From an uncultured Sulfitobacter sp. (GTDB lineage: Bacteria; Pseudomonadota; Alphaproteobacteria; Rhodobacterales; Rhodobacteraceae): DNA of 64,000 bases. The position numbers and the translations under genes are program-made. Numbering within the stretch: position 1 is the stretch's first letter; the number at the start of each line of letters is the position of its first letter. Where the stretch lies: positions 35,730-99,729 of the forward strand of contig CANMXJ010000015.1 of assembly GCA_947501805.1 (NCBI GenBank), written 5' to 3'. Of the stretch, positions 54,303-63,731 are shown piece after piece. A model generated the notes under the pieces. It was not told the origin of the DNA. It did not search any database and was given only the letters and a program-made list of their open reading frames with translations.

Positions 54303-54353
54303 GTAAGCCTCCAGCTGGTGTTACCGGAGACTTAGACCGAGGTTAGGGAAGTC

Positions 54354-54869
54354 TCAAGCATTGGTGTCAAAACCAAAGCTATCAAGGGCGCGGATCATCA
54401 AGAGATCGGTGCGCGGTGTACCCTCTATCAGGACAGATCGGGGGCGGCGACCAAAGACGATAAAGCCAAGCGACGTATAAAGCGCAACGGCTACTTCATT
54501 GGCGGCATCCACGGTCAGTTCCACCTGCAACAGCCCGTCATGGATCAAGTGATCGAGGGCCGCTTGCATCAAGGCGCGGCCTTGGCCCTGCCCCTGCTGG
54601 GACCCAGTCACTTAGAGCGGGCCGATATCGGCAGTGTGTCGTAGACGCTCAACACTGCCGCGCCGCGCAAGGACGTAACCCACCAGCCGGTCTTCCACGA
54701 AGCCCCCACGCCAGAGCGCCGATGGAATGCCAGCCGCAAAACTGTTGTCAGGAATTGCGAGAAGTTATGCTTCGGTCAGCAGAAAGGACTCCGGAAGATT
54801 GCGCAATCCTTCGGCCCAGAGGGCGCGCAATTCCGGCGCATCCTCTGCATCTAGCCTGCGTATCTTCAT
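54354..54869 (-). pseudogene. GNAT-family N-acetyltransferase pseudogene with two nonsense codons
   Basis: From the ATG at 54869 one frame can be followed for 171 codons to the stop at 54354, interrupted only by TAA at codon 35 (54767-54765) and at codon 86 (54614-54612). The conceptual product is an acetyltransferase of normal size: the start is [18 protein letters not shown], the acetyl-CoA loop reads QQGQGQGRALMQAAL and the C-terminal NEVAVALYTSLGFIVFG is typical. Each stop is explained by one substitution (for example GAA to TAA, and TAT or TAC to TAA). The ATG overlaps the DUF2948 stop by 4 bases, as a living gene would. The remaining 85-codon open frame begins with GTG at 54611 but would make only half a domain. 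Confidence 0.85.
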
Positions 54870-55336
54870 ACAGGATGCTGCGGCAGCTTTTTGGAGGGTG
54901 CCACATAAGGGCGCGTCACATCTTTAAGCGTGACTTCAATGGCTTCGACGCTGAGGCGGATTGCCCCGTCACCCGCAAGGGTCAGGGTAATATGCCCGGA
55001 AGGCGCGTTGCTTTCCTCGAATTCGAGGCCGAGCACAGACAGAATCGTGTCGCTGTCGCCTTTCGGGACGCCTTGGCTGGCCACCCTTTGAACCGTGTTG
55101 AACATCAGGACGGATTGCACCCGTTCAGGCGCATGCCGGGTCTTGCCGGGGTCTTCCCATCGAACGCGGTTCAGCAGCAAGGCAAATTGCCCCTTTCCGG
55201 GCTTCCAGCGCATTTCGGAAGCCGGAAAAACGGCATCCTGAACAAGCGAGGAAATCACGTTGAGATCGTCAACATCCAGCGCACCCAAATTCAGCGGTGC
55301 TTCGCGGCCATCTTCAAAGCGGGCATCCTGGCTCAT
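54866..55336 (-). CDS. DUF2948 family protein
   Basis: A 156-residue protein of unknown function, recognised by [30 protein letters not shown] and the C-terminal [14 protein letters not shown] stretch. It is found in alphaproteobacteria next to murA. The start overlaps the murA stop by 4 bases, so the pair is translationally coupled and may be linked to peptidoglycan precursor synthesis or simply travel with murA. No catalytic motif is evident. Confidence 0.88.
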   Translation of the reverse strand: MSQDARFEDGREAPLNLGALDVDDLNVISSLVQDAVFPASEMRWKPGKGQFALLLNRVRWEDPGKTRHAPERVQSVLMFNTVQRVASQGVPKGDSDTILSVLGLEFEESNAPSGHITLTLAGDGAIRLSVEAIEVTLKDVTRPYVAPSKKLPQHPV

Positions 55337-56604
55337 GTCTCTTTGATCCGCTCGATGTCCGCGCCAACGCCGCGGAACTTGGCAACAACATGTTCATATC
55401 CCCGATCAAGGTGATAGACACGGGCGACCTTGGTCTCACCTTCAGCAGCAAGGCCCGCGAGAATCAATGACACAGAGGCGCGCAAGTCGGTCGCCATGAC
55501 CGGAGCCCCTTTGAGTTTGTCGACGCCTTTGACCGTTGCCGTGCCACCGTGAACGTCGATGTCAGCCCCCATCCGAATCAATTCAGGAGCATGCATAAAG
55601 CGGTTCTCGAAGATTTTCTCCTCCAGCACAGAGGTGCCTTGCGCTGTGCACAAAAGCGCCATCATCTGCGCCTGCAGGTCGGTCGGAAAGCCCGGAAAAG
55701 GTTCGGTTGTCACGTCAACGGCCTGAATTCGGCCATTCTTGCGCGCAACCTTGAGGCCCTTGTCGGTCTCCGTCACGGAAATGCCTGCAGCGTCCAGTTT
55801 TTCGCAAAAGGCCGACAGCAGATCAATGCGCCCGCCAAGCAGTTGTACTTCGCCACCGCAGATCGCGGGGGCCAGCATGTAGGTGCCAAGTTCGATCCGG
55901 TCCGTGACAACGCGGTGGGTGGCACCGTGCAGACTATCTACACCCTGAATGGTGATCGAGGGGGTACCGTCACCCTCAATTTGCGCACCCATGGCACGCA
56001 GGCAATCCGCAAGGTCTACGATTTCTGGCTCGCGCGCTGCGTTGTTGATGACGGTTGTGCCCTTGGCAAGGGTGGCCGCCATCATGATGTTTTCGGTGGC
56101 ACCGACACTGGCAAAAGGGAAATCGATGACCGCGCCCTTGAGCTTGCCACCCTGCGCCTTTGCGTGCAGATAACCATCCCGAAGGTCAATCTCGGCACCC
56201 ATCAGGGCCAAACCATCGGTATGAATATCCATCGGGCGCGCACCGATTGCACAGCCGCCGGGCAATGAAACTTCGGCATGCCCTTCCCGCGCCAGCAACG
56301 GGCCAAGGACAAGGTTCGACGCGCGCATCTTGCGCACAATGTCATAGTCTGCATGCGTGTTTATGGTGCCGTGGCTCGACATTGTCAGGACTTTGCCATC
56401 TTGCAGCGAAGAGACCTCGGCACCAAGCGAGCCGAGCAATTCGGTCATGGTGCGAATGTCGCTGAGGCGCGGCGCATTTGTCAGTGTCAGCGGTTCCTCG
56501 CTGAGCAACGTCGCCGGCATCAAGGTGAGGCAAGCGTTCTTGGCCCCTGCAATCGGAATATCACCGTGCAGCGTGTTGCCGCCTTTGACCAGAATCGAAT
56601 CCAT
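55333..56604 (-). CDS. murA: UDP-N-acetylglucosamine 1-carboxyvinyltransferase
   Basis: A 423-residue enzyme that transfers enolpyruvate from PEP to UDP-GlcNAc, the first committed step of peptidoglycan synthesis. The N-terminal [15 protein letters not shown] (with the active-site lysine) and the catalytic loop Cys118 in [11 protein letters not shown] are present; a cysteine here means sensitivity to fosfomycin is expected. The repeated inside-out barrel is complete to the [19 protein letters not shown] end. The start is ATG 56604, with GAGGA 12 bases upstream inside the tail of the preceding small ORF. It overlaps DUF2948. Confidence 0.97.
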   Translation of the reverse strand: MDSILVKGGNTLHGDIPIAGAKNACLTLMPATLLSEEPLTLTNAPRLSDIRTMTELLGSLGAEVSSLQDGKVLTMSSHGTINTHADYDIVRKMRASNLVLGPLLAREGHAEVSLPGGCAIGARPMDIHTDGLALMGAEIDLRDGYLHAKAQGGKLKGAVIDFPFASVGATENIMMAATLAKGTTVINNAAREPEIVDLADCLRAMGAQIEGDGTPSITIQGVDSLHGATHRVVTDRIELGTYMLAPAICGGEVQLLGGRIDLLSAFCEKLDAAGISVTETDKGLKVARKNGRIQAVDVTTEPFPGFPTDLQAQMMALLCTAQGTSVLEEKIFENRFMHAPELIRMGADIDVHGGTATVKGVDKLKGAPVMATDLRASVSLILAGLAAEGETKVARVYHLDRGYEHVVAKFRGVGADIERIKET

Positions 56605-56605
56605 A

Positions 56606-56779
56606 TTAGCTGCTTTCCTCATCCGGCCCTTCCGGACCTTTATTATTGGCCGCCTGCGCACCTCTTGCACGGATTTGCGCCTTGCGTCTGCCCATATTTG
56701 CCTTAAGCGCAGCCTTGAGGCGATCCTCACGAGCCTGTGCCTTGGTTTTTGGTGTTTTGGGCGGGTTATCTTGAGACAT
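56606..56779 (-). CDS. 57-residue basic protein upstream of murA
   Basis: An intact small frame from ATG 56779 ([15 protein letters not shown]) to TAA at 56608-56606, one base before the murA start. The product is rich in Lys, Arg and Ala in the first 45 residues ([20 protein letters not shown]) and acidic at the end (PEGPDEESS), with a predicted amphipathic helix and no hydrophobic core. The position is that of the first gene in the murA operon, and its end contains the murA ribosome site, so it may couple murA translation. I recall similarly small Lys/Arg-rich proteins in this position in relatives, but function is unknown. Confidence 0.6.
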   Translation of the reverse strand: MSQDNPPKTPKTKAQAREDRLKAALKANMGRRKAQIRARGAQAANNKGPEGPDEESS

Positions 56780-56865
56780 GTCGCCTCTCTATCGCAGGGT
56801 CTGCGGCGCGTCCAGATTTGGGTTGCACCGTTTTTGGATTGGCGCTATTGCGCACCCCTATCAAC

Positions 56866-56940
56866 GCTGTAGTAGCTCAGTGGTAGAGCGCGTCATTGGT
56901 AATGACGAGGTCGGGAGTTCAATCCTCCCCTACAGCACCA
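56866..56940 (+). tRNA. tRNA-Thr (anticodon GGT)
   Basis: All arms fold: acceptor GCTGTAG/CTACAGC, D stem GCTC/GAGC, anticodon stem CGTCA/TGACG with loop TTGGTAA giving anticodon GGT, T stem GGGAG/CTCCC with loop TTCAATC. The CCA end is encoded (ACCA at 56937-56940). GGT reads ACC and ACT threonine codons. It is divergent from the murA operon and is followed by 516 bases without a gene and then an accessory zone, so it may have served as an integration site, although no repeat of its 3' end was seen in the window. Confidence 0.97.
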
Positions 56941-57456
56941 TTTTCCAACATTTAATCAGCGCCTTTGCCGAAAACTACAAGTTTTGATGAATTGTGCGTG
57001 AAAAAGTAAGCAAAAGTAACCACCATGATGGGAACCAGCGGGATACTCGCGCGAGCACTTTCTTGACCGGATAACATGCCAAATCTGGCAATTATCAGTG
57101 CGTAAGTCGGTCTTTCTCATCGTTTTTTGCTGCCAAAAGGCGTAAAAGCGCAACAAAATAAACCCATCTGCCCTCTGGCGCATACATGGCGAAAGAAAAT
57201 TATCGCTCCAGTTGATGCGGGCAAATCAACTCTGTCCAAACCGCACCAGGGTCGGCCATGCGGGACTTTTCAGACCTTCACTACGCATACACTGACGGTC
57301 GGTTTGCCGAACCGTTCAACAAATGGTGGTTTTTGCAAGAGCCTTAATTCTTTGCAATCACGTCGCTGCCTGAAATATGGGAGTAAATGAAGCTCGCTAT
57401 TGATGTCATTCATCTGCGAATTATTAAGCAGTCCAAATTCATAAAGGTGTGATGTT
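56941..57456. other. Gene-free region downstream of tRNA-Thr
   Basis: No reading frame here resembles a protein. The region is AT-richer than its neighbours. It contains around 57250 a stretch (GGTCGGCCATGCGGGACTTTTC) related to the ends of the two degenerate repeats at 59446 and 60089, so it is probably built of decayed repeat material. The promoter for the HPP gene should lie in its last 100 bases. Confidence 0.5.
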
Positions 57457-58632
57457 CTGTCGAAACTTGGTTCATTTGGACCTGCGATAGCAGGAACGTC
57501 TCCGATCGAGGCTGCGAGGGCTGGCCTAGGGGCCTTTGTCGGCCTCGCACTTGCTGGCCTGTTCGTCCTGTCGTCTTCCATCGATCTAACCCTTGGGCTT
57601 TATCTTGTGGCACCCTTCGGTGCGAGTTCGGTGCTTCTTTTTGCCGTTCCCAACAGCCCGCTGGCACAACCTTGGTCAGCAATCGTCGGTAACACCGTGG
57701 CAGCCGTCGTTGCTGTTGCTGTATGTTTGGTAGTGTCAGACCCTGTGATGCGGATTGCCTTGTCCGTCGGGCTTGCCATCGCCGCGACGATCCTTTGCCG
57801 GGCTTTGCATCCTCCTGCGGGTGCTGTGGCGATGACCGCTGCGATGAGCCCTGATGCGATCGATGAGCTGGGCTTTATGTTCGCACTGACGCCGATAGCT
57901 ATCGGCACGGTTCTGCTGGTTCTGGTCGCTATCGTCTATGGCAGGCTGACGGGTCGGCATTATCCGTTTAGGCAATTTGACGAACCCAATGCACATGGCA
58001 CCACGGATCCGGGACCAATGGAACGCCTTGGTCTGTCCGAGGATGAGTTGAATGATATCCTTGATCGGTATCGGCAATCCTTCAACCTTGGTACCGAGGA
58101 CCTGGCTCGGCTGCTCGGCGCTGCGGAAATTCAAGCCTCTACCCACAGGGCAAATCCGATGGTCGCGGCGGAGGTTATGTCCCGAGACCTCGTTTTGATC
58201 CATGCGGATGCCCCGCTGGCCGAGGTCGCGGACCTGTTTCGAAAGCACAGGTTCACCGGCCTGCCGGTGATTGCGAAAAGCGGCAAATTTTTGGGTGTCA
58301 TCTTTCAAATGCATCTGATTGATCGTGCCAGCCAATATGCAAACCTGACGCACCGCCCTTTCCGGTCCGCTTTGCGACAACTAATGGATAGGAAAAGCGA
58401 TATCCCCCTACGTGCTGCCGACATCATGACCACAGATGGCCCCCGTGCGACCGCTTCAACGCCACTTGCCGCCCTTTTACATCTGATGGCAGAAGGGGAG
58501 ATCGATGCCGTTCCGATCCTTGAAGTCGGTCATATTATCGGGATTGTGACCCGCACGGACTTGATCAGCGCACTTGCTCGGAGCAGTCTGAACAACGGCG
58601 TTCAACCGGTAAATCTTGGTAAAGCACGATGA
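57457..58632 (+). CDS. HPP-family membrane protein with C-terminal CBS pair; start region damaged or non-canonical
   Basis: About 391 residues. The N-terminal half has four or five hydrophobic helices with the HPP signature (ALHPPAGAVAM) and LVAPFGASSVLLFAVPNSPLAQPW. The C-terminal half contains two CBS motifs (about 205-265 and 295-365 in this numbering; AAEVMSRDLVLI and AADIMTTDGPR), which bind adenine nucleotides. HPP proteins have been linked to nitrite transport in plastids and cyanobacteria. Family-like sequence begins at SKLGSFGPAIAG right after 57457, but that frame has no ATG, GTG or TTG; a stop lies at 57442-57444 and the first normal codon is GTG 57607, inside the first helices. 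An ATG with AAGG ribosome site at 57452 is one base out of frame, so a one-base loss is likely. The stop overlaps the next start by 4 bases. Confidence 0.8.
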   Translation: MSKLGSFGPAIAGTSPIEAARAGLGAFVGLALAGLFVLSSSIDLTLGLYLVAPFGASSVLLFAVPNSPLAQPWSAIVGNTVAAVVAVAVCLVVSDPVMRIALSVGLAIAATILCRALHPPAGAVAMTAAMSPDAIDELGFMFALTPIAIGTVLLVLVAIVYGRLTGRHYPFRQFDEPNAHGTTDPGPMERLGLSEDELNDILDRYRQSFNLGTEDLARLLGAAEIQASTHRANPMVAAEVMSRDLVLIHADAPLAEVADLFRKHRFTGLPVIAKSGKFLGVIFQMHLIDRASQYANLTHRPFRSALRQLMDRKSDIPLRAADIMTTDGPRATASTPLAALLHLMAEGEIDAVPILEVGHIIGIVTRTDLISALARSSLNNGVQPVNLGKAR

Positions 58633-59285
58633 CGGAAAACGATGATACAGGTGGTTCCGACCCTTGCATGGCGCATCTCTTGATAGACGGCCATCCGGTT
58701 GACCCTGCAACGATGCGGGATGTAGGCCGTTTTCGCACGTCCGAGCGAGCCCGCCTGATGGACGCACGCCGTCGGATATCTACGCAAAAACGCGCGACGA
58801 TGACCACTAAGCTGAGCGAGACCCTAGATACGCTTGTCGCACCAAGGCCGAACATGCGCATCGCAGCATATTGGCCCATTCGTGGTGAACCGGATTTGCG
58901 AGACTGGATGACGCGGGCGCACGGTGCCGGAGCATCGGTCCTTTTACCCGTCGTAATCGAGAAAAAAGCCCCTTTGGTTTTTCGCCTGTGGTCCCCGGAG
59001 GGTGCGATGGAACGCGGCGTCTGGAACATACCGGTGCCTGCCGACGGTATTGAGATGATACCGGACACCGTAATTTCGCCCTTGGTAGGTGTAGATGAGG
59101 CCTGCTTCAGGCTGGGTAACGGCGGTGGGTATTACGACCGAACTTTGGCACGCCTCGACCCTTTGCCAAAACTGATAGGGGTTGGATTTGCAGATTGCGT
59201 CATTCCAACGATATTTCCGATGCCGTGGGATATTCCCATGGATGAGGTTGTACTCGCCAATGGGACAGTCTGTCATCGATCTTGA
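58629..59285 (+). CDS. 5-formyltetrahydrofolate cyclo-ligase family protein
   Basis: A 218-residue enzyme expected to convert 5-formyl-THF to 5,10-methenyl-THF with ATP. The hallmark NGGGYYDRTLARL is present, the middle part has VLLPVVIEKKAPLVFRLW, and the end IPTIFPMPWDIPMDEVV is typical. About 35 residues at the N-terminus (TENDDTGGSDPCMAHLLIDG) are extra compared with the bacterial enzyme. The start overlaps the HPP gene stop by 4 bases (ATGA). There is no link in function with HPP known to me. Confidence 0.9.
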   Translation: MTENDDTGGSDPCMAHLLIDGHPVDPATMRDVGRFRTSERARLMDARRRISTQKRATMTTKLSETLDTLVAPRPNMRIAAYWPIRGEPDLRDWMTRAHGAGASVLLPVVIEKKAPLVFRLWSPEGAMERGVWNIPVPADGIEMIPDTVISPLVGVDEACFRLGNGGGYYDRTLARLDPLPKLIGVGFADCVIPTIFPMPWDIPMDEVVLANGTVCHRS

Positions 59286-59445
59286 AAAATCCAAAAACCG
59301 TCGTTTTGGGAACGCCGTGTGACTTCCTGTTCTTACGCTGCCACAAAGCTCGTTAGAAACTGAATCCGCTGTTGAAGCTCTTTGCTTGTCTCATAACTGC
59401 GAACATACAAGCAACATGGAGCATCGGTCTAAGAAAGCTTCAGGC

Positions 59446-59511
59446 GGTCATCTGATGGTTTCTGTCAGAATATTGCGGTGCTGAACGGCCCTCAAGGTCC
59501 GCGCTGCGGTA
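59446..59511 (+). repeat. Degenerate 66-bp repeat, copy 1
   Basis: Starts GGTCATCTGATGG and ends TCAAGGTCCGCGCTGCGGTA. By eye it matches the stretch at 60089-60154 at about 46 of 66 positions without gaps, in the same orientation. The two copies bracket the RidA gene. The surrounding 295 bases (59286-59580) contain no other recognisable feature. Confidence 0.6.
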
Positions 59512-59580
59512 CTTTTCGACCATTCGACGCTGGCCTGCCAATGTCCGCTTTGAAGAGCAATTACTTCGCCCTCTCAATGA

Positions 59581-59991
59581 TCAGGATGTTTTGGCAGGCA
59601 CTACAGCAACTACCGTTAGTTCGACGAGGAGCGTCTTGTCGACGAGACCGGCGACTTTGACCCCTGTTACTGCGGGGCCCGCATTGAATGAGAAACGATT
59701 GCGGCGCGCTGCTTGGATGGCATCAAGGTCTTCATCTCGTACATAGTACATTGTGCAGGAGACAACATTATCTATCGTCCCACCCACACTGGAGAGAACT
59801 TTTTCAATATTGTCTATTGCTGCGTGGGTCTGTTTTCCAGCATCGTCTCGGCCAACAAGTTCAAAGTCCTCTGTCCACCCGACTTGGCCAGTAAGATGCA
59901 CACGCTTTCCCTCCGGCTCAACGACGGCTTGGCTCATCGGAAAATCTTTATCATTCCATACGCCTTTGACATTTATTCTCTGGCCGGACAT
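59581..59991 (-). CDS. RidA family protein
   Basis: A 136-residue Rid-superfamily protein. Members of the RidA branch hydrolyse reactive enamine/imine intermediates of PLP enzymes. VHLTGQVGWTEDFELVG and the C-terminal VELTVVAVVPA fit the trimeric fold. The usual catalytic arginine of RidA (before xxVEI in the C-terminal strand) is not present (VDKTLLVELTVV), so this is one of the Rid2-7 type groups with uncertain activity. It stands alone between two copies of a degenerate direct repeat and may have been moved here as a unit. Confidence 0.85.
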   Translation of the reverse strand: MSGQRINVKGVWNDKDFPMSQAVVEPEGKRVHLTGQVGWTEDFELVGRDDAGKQTHAAIDNIEKVLSSVGGTIDNVVSCTMYYVRDEDLDAIQAARRNRFSFNAGPAVTGVKVAGLVDKTLLVELTVVAVVPAKTS

Positions 59992-60088
59992 CTGTGAAAT
60001 CCCATTTTTGCTGTTGCCCCGATCTGGTTTCAGATCGCCTCTCGGGCATTCGCCGCAAACTCGAAAACATGCAATGTGAGCTCAGACT

Positions 60089-60154
60089 GGTCATCTGAGG
60101 CTTTCGGCCAAGATCACGCGGCGCTGACCAACAGTCAAGGTCGGCCTTGCGGGA
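60089..60154 (+). repeat. Degenerate 66-bp repeat, copy 2, in a gene-poor stretch
   Basis: Starts GGTCATCTGAGGC and ends TCAAGGTCGGCCTTGCGGGA, matching copy 1. It lies in the 349-base gap 59992-60340. On the minus strand of the same gap, about 60315 to 60140, a 58-codon frame without start codon reads ...VDIGQSCVGLATGWFKDF..., which looks protein-like and might be the tail of a lost gene, but I cannot assign it. Confidence 0.6.
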
Positions 60155-60340
60155 AAAAGCTGCCGTTTAACCGATAGCCCCCTGCGACCATCCGGCTTTC
60201 AACGAGCTGAAATTGGTGTGACGCGCAGAAGTCCTTGAACCAACCAGTCGCAAGTCCAACGCAGGATTGACCAATGTCAACCCAATGCCCTTCACCCAGA
60301 GCTAACTTACCCAGGCTTTACACCGAAAGGGCAATCGCCA

Positions 60341-61917
60341 ATGTCAAAAGCAACATCACTTGAGCAACACTACATCATTGGGGGTGGCATCGCTGGAATG
60401 GCAACTGCCGTCTACCTGATCCGCGATGCAGGCGTCGAAGGTAAGAACATCCACATATACGAGCAACTCGGGGTTGCTGGTGGATCGCTGGACGGGTCGG
60501 GCGACGCTGAGTCCGGATATATGATCCGCGGTGGCCGCATGTTCGAAAAACACTTCGCGTGTACGTTCGATCTTCTGGACACGATCCCGTCAGCGGACGA
60601 TCCAAGCGTCAGTGTGACAGATGATATCATGGCGTTCAATCGCATGGTGCCCGGCTCGTCCAACTGTCGCCTTGTTAGGGACGGCCTACCGGCTGAGGAT
60701 CGCTATGACCTGACACTCAGTGCGCATGACATTGTCGATATCAACCGCCTCATCCTTCAATCCGAAGCCGGTTTGGCAGGGCAGAGCATCGAGGACTGGT
60801 TCAAGCCGTCCTTCTTCGAAAGCAATTTCTGGCTGATGTGGTCCACGATGTTCTCTTTTCAACCATGGCATGCGCTAACAGAATTGCGGCGTTACCTGCG
60901 GCGGTTTATCCATCTCTTTCCCGGATTTACACGCATCGCAGGCATTTTGCGCACGCGGTATAATCAATACGATTCACTGATTGCCCCCATTATCACATGG
61001 CTGCGGGATCGGGATGTCAAGATTGCCACAAGCACGCAGGTTATCGACGTCACGATTGATGGCACGCGGCAGGACCGCCGTGTCATCTCCTTCGCTTTGG
61101 CAGATGAAAGCGATGTGCAGGTAAGTGAAGATGACCGAGTTTACCTTACCCTGGGGTCGATGACGGGCGCGACCACCCAAGGCGCGAACAACCGCGCACC
61201 GGACCTGCATGACAAAGAAGGAGGTGCCTGGACACTCTGGCGCAAGCTGGCGACCCAGAACGAAGGGTTTGGCCACCCTGAAGTGTTCTGCGGCAACACA
61301 AACAAGACCGCATGGCATTCGTTCACAGTGACAATGAATAGACCCGATTTTTTGAGTTTATGGAGGATTTCACAAACAACCGGACGGGCACCGGAGGACT
61401 TGTCACTTTCGCTGATTCAGGTTGGACGCTGTCTGTCGTCCTGTTCCACCAGCCACATTTCCGGAGCCAAAAACACGGTACCTATACCTTCTGGGGTTAC
61501 GGTTTGCGTGGTGACAGATCAGGCGACTTCATCAAGAAACCGATGTGGGAGGCGACAGGCAACGAGATCATCGCAGAGCTTTGCGGGCACTTGAAACTCG
61601 CTAAGGCGCAGGCCGCATGGTTCAATGACGCGCGGGTTCTACCATGTCGAATGCCTTACATTACCAGCCAATTCATGCCCCGTCAGCCGGGCGACCGCCC
61701 CGATGTACGCCCCAACGGTGCGCGGAATTTTGCAGTGATCGGCCAATTCTGTGAACAGCCACGCGATTGCGTTTTTACGGTGGAATACTCGATACGCTCG
61801 GCGCGCACCGCTGTGGCCGGGCTGACCGGTCGTGTCGATCCACCGCCGCCCGTCGCACGCACGGACCTTGATCCGATGGTTCTGATACGGGCGGCCCGTG
61901 TACTGATGGGTGTGTGA
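60341..61917 (+). pseudogene. ohyA: Oleate hydratase, disrupted by a one-base frameshift
   Basis: Oleate hydratases add water to the 9,10 double bond of oleic acid using FAD as structural cofactor. The first frame (60341 to about 61350) contains the N-terminal FAD motif GGGIAGMATAVYL, the YEQLGVAGGSLDG loop, GYMIRGGRMFEKH and NFWLMWSTMFSFQPWHA, all diagnostic. At a run of six T at 61348-61353 the frame shifts: the sequence continues in another frame as MEDFTNNRTGTGGLVTF, then HQPHF, GLRGDRSGDFIKKPM and the C-terminal TAVAGLTG. One additional T would restore DFFEFMEDF and a product of about 525 residues. The unshifted frame runs on to 61594 with unrelated residues. Either a natural slippage deletion or a sequencing error; transcription slippage at the T-run could also rescue it. 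Confidence 0.88.
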
Positions 61918-62125
61918 CCATAGTGGTTGTCCAAAGGTACAATTTGGGCGTGCATCCGGCACCGTCTTTGCTTGGTCCATTTTTGTCTGGCATGAACGTC
62001 CGCTTCCCCGCCACAACAATCATCTGAGCGCGATGCAGCCTCGGTCAAGACGGGCTTCTTTCTTTGAAGACGTCTCTGTTTCTTTGAGGTAAGCCGTTTC
62101 ATTCAATCAATATTATTAGATTTGG

Positions 62126-63347
62126 ATGGATTTCGAAATGATGGGTGTTCAGGAAGTTCAAGCGCGGTTGTTTTACGACTTTGATGTGGAGGCGCATGTT
62201 CCTGCGGATCACATGCTGCGCGAGATTCACCAATTTTTGGACGTGGCAACCGTCCGCCAGCAGTTGAAGCAGTTTTACGGCCACCTCGGACGTCCCTCGA
62301 CTAGTCCTGAACTGGTCGTACGGATGCTGGTGATCGGATATGTTATGGGCATCCGGTCAGAACGGCGGCTTTGTGACGAAGTTCATTTGAACCTAGCCTA
62401 TCACTGGTTTGGTCGGCAGTCATGGATTTGCTGTTGATGCCAGCTTAATCGAAGCAGATGTCGACAGAATGAACTCAACTGCCCAAGCGGAATGGGACGT
62501 TTCTGCCATCGATCCGGACGATGCACCAAGGGCTGTCAGAGCATATCCTGACGTTCTCGATGACAAGGCGTTCGGGGCATCGACAACGGTCAAGTTCATG
62601 TCTCATTCCGATCCGGCAAGCCAATGCCTCTCGTGACACTGCTACGCATTGCACTGCAGGGCAGTGGATATCGGAGCGACACGCTCAATCAGACAGGCCG
62701 AAGTGGGCGCAGCGCAAACCATGATTGATCGAGCAGAAGAGCGCTTTGGTATCGAACCGGACTCGCTCGTTGCAGATACTGTCTACGGATCGGCGGAAAA
62801 CCTCGCGTGGCTGACAAAGAAGCGCAGCAGCATTCCCTTCATCCCATTGATCGACAAATCCCAGCGTAAAGATGGCACATTTTTCCGTTCTGACTTCGAA
62901 TGGGACGAAGACAACGACCGTTATACTTGCCCTGAAGGCCAGCACCTGTTGCAGTCCCGCCGGAACTATTCTGACCCGCACAGGAAAGAACCAAAAACAG
63001 GCCGACGTAGATACCGCGCCACCAAAGCCATTTGCGGTGCCTGCCCATCAAAATCAAAATGCTGCCCGCACATGAACACCCGCTTCATTGACCGCGAAGA
63101 GCATTAGGGTGCCCTTGATTTTGCTCGGCTGGCCGCCAAATCCACCTTCAATCCCAAGGCCCAAGCCAAACGCTAGAAGGTCGAAATGCTCTTCGCACAC
63201 CTGAAACGCATTCTCGGCCTCGGACGATTACGGCTTAGAGCGCCATACGGTGTGAGGGACGAATTTACGCTCGCTGCAATCGCCCAGAACCTTCGAAAGC
63301 TTGCAAAACTAAGGCCCAAGACCGCCGAAACAAGGATCGCGATATGA
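62126..63347 (+). pseudogene. IS1182-family transposase remnant
   Basis: Pieces of one transposase can be followed in order. The N-terminal part (to about 62425) has ADHMLREIHQFLD, YGHLGRPSTSPELVVRMLVIGYVMGIRSERRL and HLNLAYHWFG. It then jumps to GFAVDASLIEADVDRMNS in another frame, skipping the roughly 45 residues expected between these motifs. The rest (ATRSIRQAEVGAAQTMIDRAEERFG, YTCPEGQHL, KAICGACPSKSKCCP, VEMLFAHLKRILGL) is in one frame with in-frame stops at 62636, 63107 and 63174. So it carries at least one internal deletion and three stops and cannot make transposase. Terminal inverted repeats were not identified. The 208 bases before it contain no gene. Confidence 0.87.
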
Positions 63348-63514
63348 TCTGAAGCCGCAAAACGACAGACCGACAAGCCGCCCAGTACAACAGGCGGAAC
63401 AATAAGTCTGCCACCAACGTATCAAGGCAGCCAAAACCCCAAATCACGCCGACTTCTTCAACAAAATTGGCTCACAAAGGTCATCCGTCAGTTTTGGTCG
63501 GAAATTGGGTATCC

Positions 63515-63545
63515 GATTAAACAGAATTACCAATACTGTTTAATC
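63515..63545. repeat. Perfect 10-bp inverted repeat with 11-base spacer
   Basis: GATTAAACAG (63515-63524) and CTGTTTAATC (63536-63545) are exactly complementary. The region around it (63348-63731) has no gene that I can support and looks like debris between two decayed mobile elements. The repeat could be a protein-binding site or an element end; no T-tract follows, so it is not an obvious terminator. Confidence 0.55.
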
Positions 63546-63731
63546 AAAGGTCGCTTTTACCAAGGTGGACTTCTGTTTGCCTTGCAGCATCATCGCCTTT
63601 TGTCATCCAAGGCTGCGAAATCACATGGTCCATATCGCACTAGATCAGTGATGGATCAGCGCGAAACTTGCGAAATCATCGACCCTGCATGACGTGCTGC
63701 CGCAACATCAAAGCATGCCCTGCGGTGACAC

